Positions 19,879 to 32,694 are shown, numbered from the stretch's first letter. The stretch is 64,000 nt of DNA from Terripilifer ovatus (GCA_029222685.1 JARHVB010000020.1:62001-126000); one strand, 5' to 3'. Notes: a model not told the origin generated them from the sequence alone. Numbers and translations are program-made.

Positions 19879-19995
19879 GGTGTGGCCAGTCCCGGCATCG
19901 ACATCGCGCCACTGACACCCCACATTCAATGGGTATGATTCGGCGCTGAGCGCGATAAATTTGCCCCGAGAGAGCTAGGATAGTAGAGCTAAACC

Positions 19996-22413
19996 TTGGC
20001 TGACCCCTTTTCGCTTGAAGACGCCGACGAGCCCGACTTCGCCCGCGCCCCTGCGCCGCGCGAAGGCGGCATTGCCGCGCGCGCTCAGGCGGCCATGCGG
20101 GCCGGCATGGGCGTGCCGCGCTATGTCGAGGCCCTGAACCCGGAACAGCGCGCCGCCGTCGAAGCACTCGACGGCCCGGTTCTCGTCCTCGCCGGCGCCG
20201 GCACCGGCAAGACGCGGGTGCTGACGACGCGCATCGCCCATATCATCGCCACCGGCCGCGCCAGGGCGCATGAAATCCTCGCCGTCACCTTCACCAACAA
20301 GGCGTCGCGCGAGATGAAGGAGCGCATCGCCGCGCTCGCAGGCCCGGTCGCCGAAGGCATGCCCTGGCTCGGCACCTTCCACGCCATCGGCACCAAGATC
20401 CTGCGCCGCCATGCCGAACTCGTCGGCCTGAAATCCGGCTTCACCATTCTTGACACAGACGACCAGGTGCGGCTGCTGCGCCAGGTCATCCAGTCGGAGA
20501 ATATCGACGATAAGCGCTGGACGCCGCGCGCGCTCGCCATCCAGATCGATAACTGGAAGAACCGCGGGCTGGAGCCATCGCGCGTGCCGGCCGGCGAGGC
20601 CGAGGCCTTCGCCAACGGCAAGGGCCGCCATCTCTACACGCTCTACCAGGAGCGCCTGAAGATTCTCAACGCCGCCGACTTCGGCGACCTGCTGCTGGAA
20701 GGCCTGCGCCTTTTGCGTGAGCACCCAGATATCCTCGCCGAATATCAGCGCCGCTTCCGCTACATTCTCGTCGACGAGTATCAGGACACCAATACTGTTC
20801 AATATCTGTGGCTGCGTCTGCTGGCGCAGCCTTCGGCCGAGCGTCCGCAGCGCAACATCTGCTGCGTCGGCGATGACGACCAGTCGATCTACGGCTGGCG
20901 CGGCGCCGACGTCGACAACATCCTGCGCTTCGAGAAGGACTTTCCCGGCGCTACCGTCATCCGTCTCGAGCGCAACTATCGCTCGACCGGGCATATCCTC
21001 GCCGCCGCCGCTCATCTCATCGCCCACAACGAAGGCCGCCTCGGCAAGACGCTGTTCACCGACGGCGAAGAAGGCGAGAAGCCGACCGTCTCCGGCGTCT
21101 GGGATTCGGAGGAGGAAGCCCGCACCATCGGCGAGGACATCGAGCAGTTGCAGCGCAAGGGCCAGTCGCTCGATGAAGTGGCGATCCTGGTGCGCGCCTC
21201 GTTCCAGATGCGCGAGTTCGAAGAACGCTTCATCACGTTGGGGCTTCCCTATAAAGTCATCGGCGGCCCGCGCTTCTACGAACGCGCCGAAATCCGTGAT
21301 GCGCTGGCCTATCTGCGCTGCGTCGCGCAGCCGGCGGACGATCTCGCCTTCGAGCGCATTTTCAACGTGCCCAAGCGCGGCCTCGGCGACGCGACCTTGC
21401 AGATCCTGCACGACCACGCGCGCCGGCAAAAAATCCCGCTCATGCAGGCGGCGCGGGAATTGATCGAGACAGAAGAGTTGAAGCCGCGTCCGCGCCAGAT
21501 CATTCGCGCGTTGATGGACGATTTCGCGCGCTGGTCGTCGCAGATCGACGCCAAGCCGCACAACGAACTCGCCGAACAAATTCTCGAGGAATCCGGCTAC
21601 ACTGACATGTGGCAGAAGGACCGCTCGGCCGATGCGGCCGGACGGCTGGAAAACCTCAAGGAACTCGTGCGCTCGATGGAAGAATTCCCCGACCTCGGCG
21701 GATTTCTCGAACACATCTCGCTCGTCATGGATGCCGACAACAGGGAAGCCGGCGAGCGCCTGTCGATCATGACGCTGCACGCCGCCAAGGGCCTCGAATT
21801 CGAGACGGTTTATCTGCCCGGCTGGGAGGAAGGCCTGTTTCCGCACCAGCGCTCGCTCGACGAACAGGGTCGCGCCGGCCTCGAGGAAGAGCGCCGTCTT
21901 GCTTATGTGGGCATCACTCGCGCGCGCCTGCGCGCCAAGATCTACTTCGCCACCAACCGCCGCATCCGCGGCATGTGGCAGACGACCATCCCCTCACGCT
22001 TCCTCGATGAATTGCCGGCGGCGCATGTGGATGTGGTGGAAGCGCCGCAGGGCAATTACGGCGGCTATGGCGTCTCGCGCTTCAATTCGCTCGACACGTT
22101 CGGTTCGTCGTACAACACGCCGGGCTGGCAGCGCGCCCAGAAGAACCGCCAAAAGAACGGTAACGACAACAGCGGATTCAGTGAACGCGGCCAGGCATCG
22201 TGGAGCAACCCTTCGCGCCGTGGCGGCCAGACCATCGAAGGCGAACTCGTCGCCAAATCGAGCGTCGTCTCCGGTTTCACCAAGGGCGTGCGCGTTTTCC
22301 ACCAGAAATTCGGCCCCGGCACGGTCTCTGCCGTCGACGGCAACAAGCTGACGGTGGATTTCGACAAGGCCGGCCGCAAGATGGTGCTGGAGAGCTTCGT
22401 CCAGGCGGCGTGA
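19996..22413 (+). CDS. uvrD: UvrD/PcrA-type ATP-dependent DNA helicase
   Basis: 805 residues. Superfamily 1A 3'-5' helicase for nucleotide-excision and mismatch repair and for clearing proteins from DNA. Motifs: Q motif LNPEQRAAV, I GAGTGKT (about 72-78), Ia FTNKAS, II VDEYQDTN, III GDDDQSIYGWRGA, IV RLERNYRS, V TLHAAKGLEFE, VI VGITRAR. A C-terminal Tudor-like segment (KFGPGTVSAVDGNKLTVDF) is the part that contacts RNA polymerase in PcrA/UvrD. Start is TTG 19996, giving about 50 residues before the Q motif; the ribosome site is weak, so the exact start is unsure. Confidence 0.95.
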   Translation: MADPFSLEDADEPDFARAPAPREGGIAARAQAAMRAGMGVPRYVEALNPEQRAAVEALDGPVLVLAGAGTGKTRVLTTRIAHIIATGRARAHEILAVTFTNKASREMKERIAALAGPVAEGMPWLGTFHAIGTKILRRHAELVGLKSGFTILDTDDQVRLLRQVIQSENIDDKRWTPRALAIQIDNWKNRGLEPSRVPAGEAEAFANGKGRHLYTLYQERLKILNAADFGDLLLEGLRLLREHPDILAEYQRRFRYILVDEYQDTNTVQYLWLRLLAQPSAERPQRNICCVGDDDQSIYGWRGADVDNILRFEKDFPGATVIRLERNYRSTGHILAAAAHLIAHNEGRLGKTLFTDGEEGEKPTVSGVWDSEEEARTIGEDIEQLQRKGQSLDEVAILVRASFQMREFEERFITLGLPYKVIGGPRFYERAEIRDALAYLRCVAQPADDLAFERIFNVPKRGLGDATLQILHDHARRQKIPLMQAARELIETEELKPRPRQIIRALMDDFARWSSQIDAKPHNELAEQILEESGYTDMWQKDRSADAAGRLENLKELVRSMEEFPDLGGFLEHISLVMDADNREAGERLSIMTLHAAKGLEFETVYLPGWEEGLFPHQRSLDEQGRAGLEEERRLAYVGITRARLRAKIYFATNRRIRGMWQTTIPSRFLDELPAAHVDVVEAPQGNYGGYGVSRFNSLDTFGSSYNTPGWQRAQKNRQKNGNDNSGFSERGQASWSNPSRRGGQTIEGELVAKSSVVSGFTKGVRVFHQKFGPGTVSAVDGNKLTVDFDKAGRKMVLESFVQAA

Positions 22414-22504
22414 AGTGTGGTTTGAAAATTGCATTTCGCCGCGGCAGGCGTGCGACTAAAATGCCTGCGAAATGATATTCATATGACGTCTTTCAGAGGA
22501 ATCC

Positions 22505-22924
22505 ATGGCCACATTCGGTCTCGAAAATGCACTAACCGCCAAGGCCTATCGGATCGCGCCAAACGACACGAATTATTTCGCCGTTCTTTTCGATCCGGAA
22601 AAGGACAGGGTCGCCAATATTTACGTGGTTGAAATATTCACGAAGGGCGGCGCAACCCCGCCCAACGAGCACACCGCCGCGCACGAATTCTTCTACGTCC
22701 TGCACGGCGAGGGGATAGCGCGATGTGGCGACCGCACGATCCCGATCAAGAAGGGGGATTCTCTGCTGCTGCATCCGGGAACCGAGCATGTCGTCGAGAA
22801 CACCGGAGACAGCAAGCTCTACACCCTCACAGTCATGACGCCCAATGAGGGGTTTGCCGAATTGATCCGCAACGGCCAGCCTATGGAGCTCGACGATGAA
22901 GATCGCCGCGTTCTCGGGGCATAG
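22505..22924 (+). CDS. Cupin-domain protein
   Basis: 139 residues forming one cupin beta barrel. Metal-ligand motif 1 is PNEHTAAHEFFYVLHGEG and motif 2 is LLHPGTEHVVENTG. Such small cupins act as sugar isomerases, dioxygenases or binding proteins; nothing here fixes which. Good ribosome site AGAGGA. It is followed 20 bases later by a cysteine hydrolase gene, so the two probably share a transcript and a substrate pathway. Confidence 0.85.
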   Translation: MATFGLENALTAKAYRIAPNDTNYFAVLFDPEKDRVANIYVVEIFTKGGATPPNEHTAAHEFFYVLHGEGIARCGDRTIPIKKGDSLLLHPGTEHVVENTGDSKLYTLTVMTPNEGFAELIRNGQPMELDDEDRRVLGA

Positions 22925-22944
22925 CGATAAACGCAGGGGTTGAT

Positions 22945-23808
22945 ATGAACCATCGCCATGATGACAGGCCTCAGGGAAGCGATCCGGTCCTGCTCCCGCT
23001 TGGCTCGACGCCCCGCAACCAGTGGCGCGTCTCGGAGACGTTCGCCGAACTAGTGAGGCATGAACCCGTTCCTCGCCCGCTCACCGTCCAGGCCGGGCCG
23101 AAGCAAGTCAGATTCGATATCGGCCGGACGGCGATCATCGTCGTCGATATGCAGAATGATTTCTGCCATCCGGACGGTTGGCTCGCGCATATCGGCGTCG
23201 ATGTCACGCCCGCGCGCGCGCCGATCGGCCCGCTCTCCCGTCTGTTGCCCGCGTTGCGCCAGGCCGATGTTCCAGTCGTTTGGCTGAACTGGGGAAATCG
23301 TCCCGATCGCCTGAATCTCAGCCCGTCCCTGCTGCATGTTTATAAACCCAGCGGTGCCGGCGTCGGCCTTGGTGATCCGTTGCCCAAGTCCGGCGCACGT
23401 GTACTGGAGACGGGGAGCTGGTCGGCGGCCATCGTCGACGAGTTGCCCGTCGAGCCGCAGGACATTCATGTCGCCAAATACCGCATGTCCGGCTTCCAGG
23501 ACACGCCGCTCGACAGCATTCTGCGAAACCTGAATGTCACGACGCTGCTGTTTGCCGGCGTGAATGCGGATCAATGCGTGCTCTGCACATTGCAAAGCGC
23601 GAATTTCCGCGGCTACGATTGCATCCTTCTGAGCGATTGTTCAGCGACCACGTCGCCGGACTTCTGCATGGCGGCGACGATCTATAACGTCCGGCAATGC
23701 TTCGGCTTCGTGGCCGATGGCAATGAAATCATCGCGGCGCTCGGTCGAGCAGGCGTCACCTCACAGTCCGCCGATGACGATGCTTTATCCGCAATGGACG
23801 GCGGCTGA
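22945..23808 (+). CDS. Isochorismatase-like cysteine hydrolase
   Basis: 287 residues. The isochorismatase fold shows its triad: Asp in IIVVDMQNDFC, Lys in HVAKYRMSGF and the nucleophile Cys in GVNADQCVLCT. VNWGN-type and SGFQDTPLD segments recall the RutB/ureidoacrylate and N-carbamoyl amidohydrolases rather than true isochorismatase, so an amide or carbamoyl substrate is likely. About 60 extra residues precede the domain (LPLGSTPRNQWRVSE...), which is long for the family. Second gene after the cupin. Confidence 0.85.
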   Translation: MNHRHDDRPQGSDPVLLPLGSTPRNQWRVSETFAELVRHEPVPRPLTVQAGPKQVRFDIGRTAIIVVDMQNDFCHPDGWLAHIGVDVTPARAPIGPLSRLLPALRQADVPVVWLNWGNRPDRLNLSPSLLHVYKPSGAGVGLGDPLPKSGARVLETGSWSAAIVDELPVEPQDIHVAKYRMSGFQDTPLDSILRNLNVTTLLFAGVNADQCVLCTLQSANFRGYDCILLSDCSATTSPDFCMAATIYNVRQCFGFVADGNEIIAALGRAGVTSQSADDDALSAMDGG

Positions 23809-23850
23809 GTGCTGCCGCGTCGGTTTATCAAAGCCTGATTCTTTGATGGC

Positions 23851-24111
23851 TTACTTCTTCTTCAGGCACATCATCGCCTTCGGCGTGCAAGCGATTCCCG
23901 GTGTCGAGCACTGCGGCTTACCGGCGGAATCGCGGCTGCAGACTTGGCAGGCGTTCGTCCATTCGGCGCACGAGGCATTGCGCACACCCCACGCTTCCAC
24001 CGTGTTCAGCACGGGCTTGGGCATGGGCGCCATGCGCGGCGCATCAGCAAAAGCTGCGCCGGCGAGCGCCGTGAAAAGGAGAAGCGAGGCCGCGCGAATC
24101 ATAGGAATCAT
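23851..24111 (-). CDS. Small secreted cysteine-rich protein
   Basis: 86 residues. A signal peptide (RAASLLLFTALAGAAFA) leaves a mature protein of about 64 residues with six cysteines and a basic end (CLKKK). Even cysteine number and export suggest three disulfides. Start is ATG 24111 or three codons later at 24102. No family recognised. It lies 26 bases downstream of the dienelactone hydrolase gene on the same strand. Confidence 0.6.
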   Translation of the reverse strand: MIPMIRAASLLLFTALAGAAFADAPRMAPMPKPVLNTVEAWGVRNASCAEWTNACQVCSRDSAGKPQCSTPGIACTPKAMMCLKKK

Positions 24112-24137
24112 TCTAACCGCGCGGCCCCGCATCTGTC

Positions 24138-24812
24138 TCATCCGATGTGTTTCTTGAGAAAAGCGAGCGTGCGCTCCCAGGCCAGTTCGGTCTCTTCCCG
24201 GTCGTGAGCCGACTGGCGCTGCTCGTTCACGAACCCGTGCTCGGCATCGTAGCGATAAAGCTCGAACGTCTTGCCCGCCGCCTTCAGATCGGCCTCGAAC
24301 TTGTTGACCAGTTCGGGCGTGCACCAGCCGTCGGTATTGGCGAAATGGCATTGCAACGGAATCTTGACATCCGCCGCCTTGGCCACGGCTTCCGGCGGAA
24401 TGCCATAGAAGGGAATCGCGCAGGCGAATTCCGACAGGCGGCAGGCGGCAAGAATGCTCACGGCACCGCCCATGCAGAAACCGCTGATGGCCACCTTGGA
24501 GCCGAAGCCTTGCAGGAACTGCGCCGCGCCGCGCACGCTCTGGTCAACCGCATCGAGGAAGTTCAGCGATCCCATCTGTTTTCCAGCCGCTTCCTGATCG
24601 TGATAAGGCACGACGACGCCGGCATAGAGGTCGGGTGCGATCACATTGTAGCCTGCGAGCGCGAAGCGGTCGGCGATGCCCTTGATCTGGTCCTGCAGGC
24701 CCCACCATTCCTGAATCACGACGACGCTGGGCGCCTTGGCCCGGCCTGCGGCGACAAAATAGCCCGAGGCGTCTTTGCCGTCCGGACGTTGCCAGGTGAT
24801 CGTCGTTCCCAT
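24138..24812 (-). CDS. Dienelactone hydrolase family protein
   Basis: 224 residues, alpha/beta hydrolase of the carboxymethylenebutenolidase type. The catalytic Cys sits in SGFCMGG, His in DAEHGFVN, and the conserved glutamate in VVIQEWWGL. It hydrolyses a lactone or ester; without ring-cleavage genes nearby, a role in chlorocatechol breakdown is not implied. ATG 24812 follows GGGAGAG; the frame is open upstream to 24920 without a ribosome site. Confidence 0.9.
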   Translation of the reverse strand: MGTTITWQRPDGKDASGYFVAAGRAKAPSVVVIQEWWGLQDQIKGIADRFALAGYNVIAPDLYAGVVVPYHDQEAAGKQMGSLNFLDAVDQSVRGAAQFLQGFGSKVAISGFCMGGAVSILAACRLSEFACAIPFYGIPPEAVAKAADVKIPLQCHFANTDGWCTPELVNKFEADLKAAGKTFELYRYDAEHGFVNEQRQSAHDREETELAWERTLAFLKKHIG

Positions 24813-24986
24813 CGTTCTCTCCCTTCGTGCCCCCGCAAAATCGCGGACTTTCGCCGCTTCATAGCATCCGGCCCGGCGCATCGTCGAGATGGCAGATGAT
24901 CCGCTCCAGTTGGGAATCACGAAATCGTTGTGCTATAGCGTTTTCGATCCAGCGGATCGGTAAAGACGCGTCTAGTTTATTGAAAG

Positions 24987-25036
24987 AGCGCATTTTCTTC
25001 ACGCGAACTGGTGCCCACTTAACTTGAAAATGCGCT
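24987..25036. repeat. Inverted repeat upstream of prmA
   Basis: An 11-bp perfect inverted repeat, AGCGCATTTTC (24987-24997) and GAAAATGCGCT (25026-25036), encloses 28 bases including TTCACGCGAACTGGTGCCCACTT. The wording, with TCACGCGAAC near it, resembles a short intergenic element seen widely in Hyphomicrobiales genomes (recalled, not searched). It ends 10 bases before the prmA start and therefore lies in the prmA leader. Confidence 0.55.
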
Positions 25037-25046
25037 AGAGAAGACC

Positions 25047-26015
25047 ATGCTCGAAGGACTGCCTCCCAACAACGCCGCCCACATGATGCAACTCGTCTGC
25101 GACGAACCGCAGGCGCGCGCCATCGCCGATCTGATCGTCGAAATGTTCGACCCGTCCGACGCTGCCGCCTCGGCGTTCGAGATCGAGGAAAACACCAGGG
25201 ACTGGAAGTCTGGCGACTGGATCGTCGAGGCCTATTTCGGCTCCGAACCGGACGAGGATTATGTCCGTTCACTGGTCGAAACCGTCGCCGGCAAGAAGGC
25301 CGCCGCCGCCGCCGAATTCTCGCTGGTGGCGGAGAAGGACTGGATCGCCTCGTCGCTTGAGGGCCTGGTGCCCGTGCGCGCCGGCCGGTTCCTGGTTCAC
25401 GGCTCCCATGACCGCGGCAAGGCCGGCGTCAACGACATCGCGCTCGAGATCGAGGCGGCGCTTGCCTTCGGCACCGGACACCACGGCACCACCCGCGGCT
25501 GCCTGCTCATGCTCGACTGGATCTTGAAGCGCCGCCGGCCTCAGCGCGTCCTCGACGTCGGCACCGGCACCGGCGTGCTCGCGCTTGCCGCGGCGCGCGT
25601 CCTGCACCGTTCGATCATCGCCGGCGATATAGATCCCATTTCGGTCGAGGCCACGCGCGCCAATGCGGCGCTCAACGGCGCCAGGCCCTGGGTGGAAGCC
25701 TTTACGGCGCGCGGCGTCATGCATCCGGTGCTGCGCAGTTCCGGTCCCTACGACCTGATCTTCGCCAATATCCTTGCCCGCCCGCTGCGCCGGATGGCGC
25801 CGGAGATCGCCAAAGTAGCTGCCCGCAACGGCGACATCATCCTGTCGGGCCTGCTTGGGCCTGACGTGCCGGGCGTGCTGTCCTCGTTCGAGGCGCAGGG
25901 CTTTCATCTCGCCCGCCGCATCGATCTCGAAGGCTGGGCGACCCTCGTCATGCGCCAGGGCGGCGCGACGCCGATGAAGCGCCCCTATGTCAGAACCTCC
26001 CATTGGCCGCCGTAA
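25047..26015 (+). CDS. prmA: Ribosomal protein L11 methyltransferase
   Basis: 322 residues. Trimethylates ribosomal protein L11. An N-terminal substrate-recognition domain (about 1-110) is followed by the methyltransferase core: AFGTGHHGTTRGCL, RVLDVGTGTGVLALAA (SAM motif I, about 170-185), GDIDPISVEATRANA, and DLIFANILARPL in place of the NPPY motif, as in PrmA. FATGxH-type AFGTGHH marks this family. Start ATG 25047 with AGAGAAG upstream. Confidence 0.95.
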   Translation: MLEGLPPNNAAHMMQLVCDEPQARAIADLIVEMFDPSDAAASAFEIEENTRDWKSGDWIVEAYFGSEPDEDYVRSLVETVAGKKAAAAAEFSLVAEKDWIASSLEGLVPVRAGRFLVHGSHDRGKAGVNDIALEIEAALAFGTGHHGTTRGCLLMLDWILKRRRPQRVLDVGTGTGVLALAAARVLHRSIIAGDIDPISVEATRANAALNGARPWVEAFTARGVMHPVLRSSGPYDLIFANILARPLRRMAPEIAKVAARNGDIILSGLLGPDVPGVLSSFEAQGFHLARRIDLEGWATLVMRQGGATPMKRPYVRTSHWPP

Positions 26016-26029
26016 CTGAATAGATCGAC

Positions 26030-27877
26030 ATGACCGAGCCAGCCGACACGCCCCTGTTCGAATGCCTCTACCAGACCTTCACTGACGCAGCCGACGCGTC
26101 GCAGGGCAAGGCGCGCACAGCGCTCCTGCGCGACGAGCTCAAGCGCCGCGATCTCGATGGCTTCATCGTCCCGCGCTCCGATGAGTATCAGAACGAATAT
26201 GTACCGGCTGCCGCGGAACGGCTTGCCTGGCTCACCGGCTTTACCGGGTCGGCAGGCCTCGCCATCGTGCTGGCCGACCGCGCCGCGATCTTCATCGACG
26301 GACGTTATACCCTGCAGGTGCGCGATCAGGTCGACACGCGCGTGTTCGTACCGGTGCCGATTGCGGACACTACGCCATCGCAATGGCTGGGCAAGAACGC
26401 CGGCAAGGGCCAGCGGATCGGTTTCGATCCCTGGCTGACGACACCCAGCGCTTTTGAGGCCTATGAACGCGGGGCGCATGCGGCTGGCGCAACGCTTGTC
26501 GCGGTCGAGACAAATCCGCTTGATGCCGTCTGGTATGACAGGCCGCCTGCTCCGCTCGGCGCCGTCAACCTGCATCCCAAAAGATATGCCGGCGTCGATG
26601 CGAGCAAAAAACTAGTGCGCATCGCCAAGGGGCTCGGCAAGGGCGAGGCGCTGCTTGTCAGCAATCCGCACAATTCCGCCTGGGCGTTCAACATCCGCGG
26701 CAGCGATGTCTCGCATACACCGCTGCCTTTGTGCACCTCGCTCATCGCCCAGGACGGCAAAGCGCAAATCTTTATCGACCGCCGCAAGCTCGACGAAAAA
26801 ACCCATGCGGCGCTGGCGAAACTGGCACAGGTGCACGAGCCTTCCGACCTGCTCGAAGCTCTTGCTCAATGCGGTCGTGACGGCGCGACAGTGCGCTTCG
26901 ATGCGGCGACAACACCGGTGGCTCTCGTCAATGCCCTGAAGGCTGCCGGCGGCAAGGCTGTTGTGGGCGATGATCCGATCACTTTGCTGAAGGCGATCAA
27001 GAACGCAGCGGAAATCGATGGTGCGCGCGCTGCCCATCTGCGCGACGGCGCCGCGGTCGCAAGCTTTCTCGCCTGGTTCGATGAAGCTGCATCGCGCGGC
27101 AAATTGACCGAGATCGATGCTGTCAAGGCGCTTGAAACCTTTCGCCGCCAGACGAAAAAGCTCAAGGACGTCTCGTTTCCAACCATATCCGGCGCCGGCG
27201 CCAATGGCGCCATAGTGCATTACCGCGTCACCGATAAAACCAATGCCCGCATCGGGCGCGGCCTCTTCCTGCTCGATTCCGGCGCGCAATACGAGGACGG
27301 CACGACCGACATCACCCGCACGATCGCCGTCGGCAAGCCGACGCCGGACATGCGCGCCTGTTTCACCCGCGTGCTCAAGGGCCATATCGGCATCGCCGAT
27401 GCGGTGTTTCCGAAAGGCACGAGCGGTTTGCAGATCGACGGTTTCGCGCGCCGCTCCCTCTGGGATGCAGGCCTCGATTACGATCACGGCACCGGCCACG
27501 GCGTCGGCTCGTTCCTGTCGGTCCATGAAGGACCGCAGAATATTTCCAAGCGCGGCTCGACCGCGCTCGAGCCGGGCATGATCGTCTCCAACGAGCCCGG
27601 CTATTACCGCACCGGCGCCTTCGGCATCCGCATCGAAAATCTGGTGCTGGTCGAAGAGCGCATGATCGCCGGCGCGGAACGCGACATGTTCGGCTTCGAG
27701 ACCCTGACACTGGTGCCTATCGACACGCGCCTTGTCGATACGAAGCTGATGACCCGCGATGAGCTACGCTGGCTCGATGCTTATCATGCGCGTGTCCGCA
27801 AGGCGCTGTCACCGCTGGTGAGCCCGGCGACGCGCAAGTGGCTTGTAGCGGCAACGAAGTCTTTAGGCCGAGGCTGA
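26030..27877 (+). CDS. pepP: Xaa-Pro aminopeptidase (M24B)
   Basis: 615 residues, the long three-domain form. Two N-terminal creatinase-like domains (about 25-160 and 165-315) precede the pita-bread metallopeptidase domain. Metal ligands: two Asp in LLDSGAQYEDGTTDIT, His in HGTGHGVG, Glu in SNEPGYY and Glu in GIRIENL, all intact for a dinuclear site. It removes an N-terminal residue preceding proline. Fourteen bases after prmA, so probably in one transcript. A large inverted repeat begins in its stop codon. Confidence 0.93.
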   Translation: MTEPADTPLFECLYQTFTDAADASQGKARTALLRDELKRRDLDGFIVPRSDEYQNEYVPAAAERLAWLTGFTGSAGLAIVLADRAAIFIDGRYTLQVRDQVDTRVFVPVPIADTTPSQWLGKNAGKGQRIGFDPWLTTPSAFEAYERGAHAAGATLVAVETNPLDAVWYDRPPAPLGAVNLHPKRYAGVDASKKLVRIAKGLGKGEALLVSNPHNSAWAFNIRGSDVSHTPLPLCTSLIAQDGKAQIFIDRRKLDEKTHAALAKLAQVHEPSDLLEALAQCGRDGATVRFDAATTPVALVNALKAAGGKAVVGDDPITLLKAIKNAAEIDGARAAHLRDGAAVASFLAWFDEAASRGKLTEIDAVKALETFRRQTKKLKDVSFPTISGAGANGAIVHYRVTDKTNARIGRGLFLLDSGAQYEDGTTDITRTIAVGKPTPDMRACFTRVLKGHIGIADAVFPKGTSGLQIDGFARRSLWDAGLDYDHGTGHGVGSFLSVHEGPQNISKRGSTALEPGMIVSNEPGYYRTGAFGIRIENLVLVEERMIAGAERDMFGFETLTLVPIDTRLVDTKLMTRDELRWLDAYHARVRKALSPLVSPATRKWLVAATKSLGRG

Positions 27878-28007
27878 CGCCCCCGTCCTTCGAGACGCCT
27901 GCTACGCAGGCTCCTCAGGATGAGGGCTCTGTTTGCATGTAGGATTTACAAAGAAGCCCTCATCCTGAGGAGCGCCTGAAAGGCGCGTCTCGAAGGACGG
28001 GGGCGTC
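27876..28007. repeat. Nested palindromic repeat between convergent pepP and the 28029 gene
   Basis: Two inverted 53-base arms (27876-27928 and 27955-28007) separated by 26 bases. Outer 23 and inner 17 bases match perfectly between arms. The 13 bases between them differ, yet each arm keeps its own 6-bp mini-hairpin: GCCTGC-TAC-GCAGGC (27897-27911) and GCGCCT-GAA-AGGCGC (27972-27986). The core words CTCATCCTGAGGAGC and GTCTCGAAGGACG match a repeat I recall as abundant in Bradyrhizobium-like genomes. It lies between two converging genes and can act as a terminator for both; it starts inside the pepP stop codon. Confidence 0.85.
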
Positions 28008-28028
28008 GTGCGCGCACTCTCAGCGCGT

Positions 28029-28571
28029 CTACTTATTCCCCTTCGGCGCTGGCTGGTCCTTGAGCGCCTGCACCATTGCATCGGCCAGCATCTTGCGCAG
28101 CTCCCACTTGTCCGCGTCATGAGCGCCGGTCATGTCGTCGAGACGCCAGCCGCTGCCTTCGCGGATGAACAGATATCGCACGACCATCGGCTTCGGATCT
28201 TCGAAGGAATAGAACGTCGCGGCGACGACCGCCGCGTTATCGTCCTCGCTTTCGCTGGTGATCTGCAGCTTGTTGACGCTCGGTTCCTGCGAATTGGTCA
28301 CCGGATCGAAATCAAGGATCGGCTCGTCGAGTTTCTTCGACAGAGCCTCGGCGCGATTGACATCGCCGAGAAAAGCCTTGGAGAAATACCTGGAGCGGAT
28401 GGCGCGACTGCTGAACGCGGACGGCACGTCATACTTGCCGCTTTTGCCGGCCGATTGCTTGTAAATCAAGGTCACGATCTGCACCGGCGTTTCCTTCGCC
28501 GGCGCCTGCGCCAGAAGCGGCGAAGCAGAAAGCGAGGCGGCGAGCGTGAGGCAGAATGAGCGGCGATTCAT
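28029..28571 (-). CDS. Secreted protein, DUF3828-like
   Basis: 180 residues. Signal peptide MNRRSFCLTLAASLSASPLL ending near LAQA; a twin-arginine-like start (NRRSF) is possible. The mature part has VTLIYKQ, RYFSKAFLGDV and EGSGWRLDDMTGA, resembling DUF3828-type lipocalin-like or NTF2-like small secreted proteins. Function unknown. GGAG lies eight bases before ATG 28571. It stands 94 bases after ligA, same strand. Confidence 0.75.
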   Translation of the reverse strand: MNRRSFCLTLAASLSASPLLAQAPAKETPVQIVTLIYKQSAGKSGKYDVPSAFSSRAIRSRYFSKAFLGDVNRAEALSKKLDEPILDFDPVTNSQEPSVNKLQITSESEDDNAAVVAATFYSFEDPKPMVVRYLFIREGSGWRLDDMTGAHDADKWELRKMLADAMVQALKDQPAPKGNK

Positions 28572-28695
28572 GAAACGACTCCGGATCAAAACAGTGTGCA
28601 CAAAATAAGCGCCGCTTTCGTCAAGAGCGATGCGGCATCAAAAATCTATGCCCGGCTCTCTGACTCTATGATGTGAGTTCTATCACAACCAAGTC

Positions 28696-32537
<3,842 letters not shown>

Positions 32538-32606
32538 GGGATCAACACCCCATGCTTAGACCATTTTCATGTCAAGGTGGACTGATTTCTGCGCGGTGAA
32601 AAACAA

Positions 32607-32679
32607 GCGGGATCCGAAAACGTGGATACCGGCTTTTCGCGAGAATCCCGCGCCGGTTATCAAAATCCTCTTGATCCGG
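32607..32679. repeat. Paired inverted repeats between bamD and recN
   Basis: Two neighbouring hairpins. The first (32607-32651) pairs GCGGGAT with ATCCCGC and, inside, CGAAAA with TTTTCG. The second (32653-32679) pairs CCGGTTATCAA with TTGATCCGG with one bulge. The phrase CGAAAACGTGGATACCGGCTT resembles a dispersed intergenic element of Hyphomicrobiales (recalled, not searched). It lies in the 157-base gap just downstream of bamD and may affect recN expression. Confidence 0.5.
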
Positions 32680-32694
32680 CCCTCTGGCATTTTC

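Noticed and set aside
19975..21846. 623-codon minus-strand frame opposite uvrD
   Set aside because: uvrD carries all helicase motifs on the plus strand; the antisense frame has no recognisable domain.
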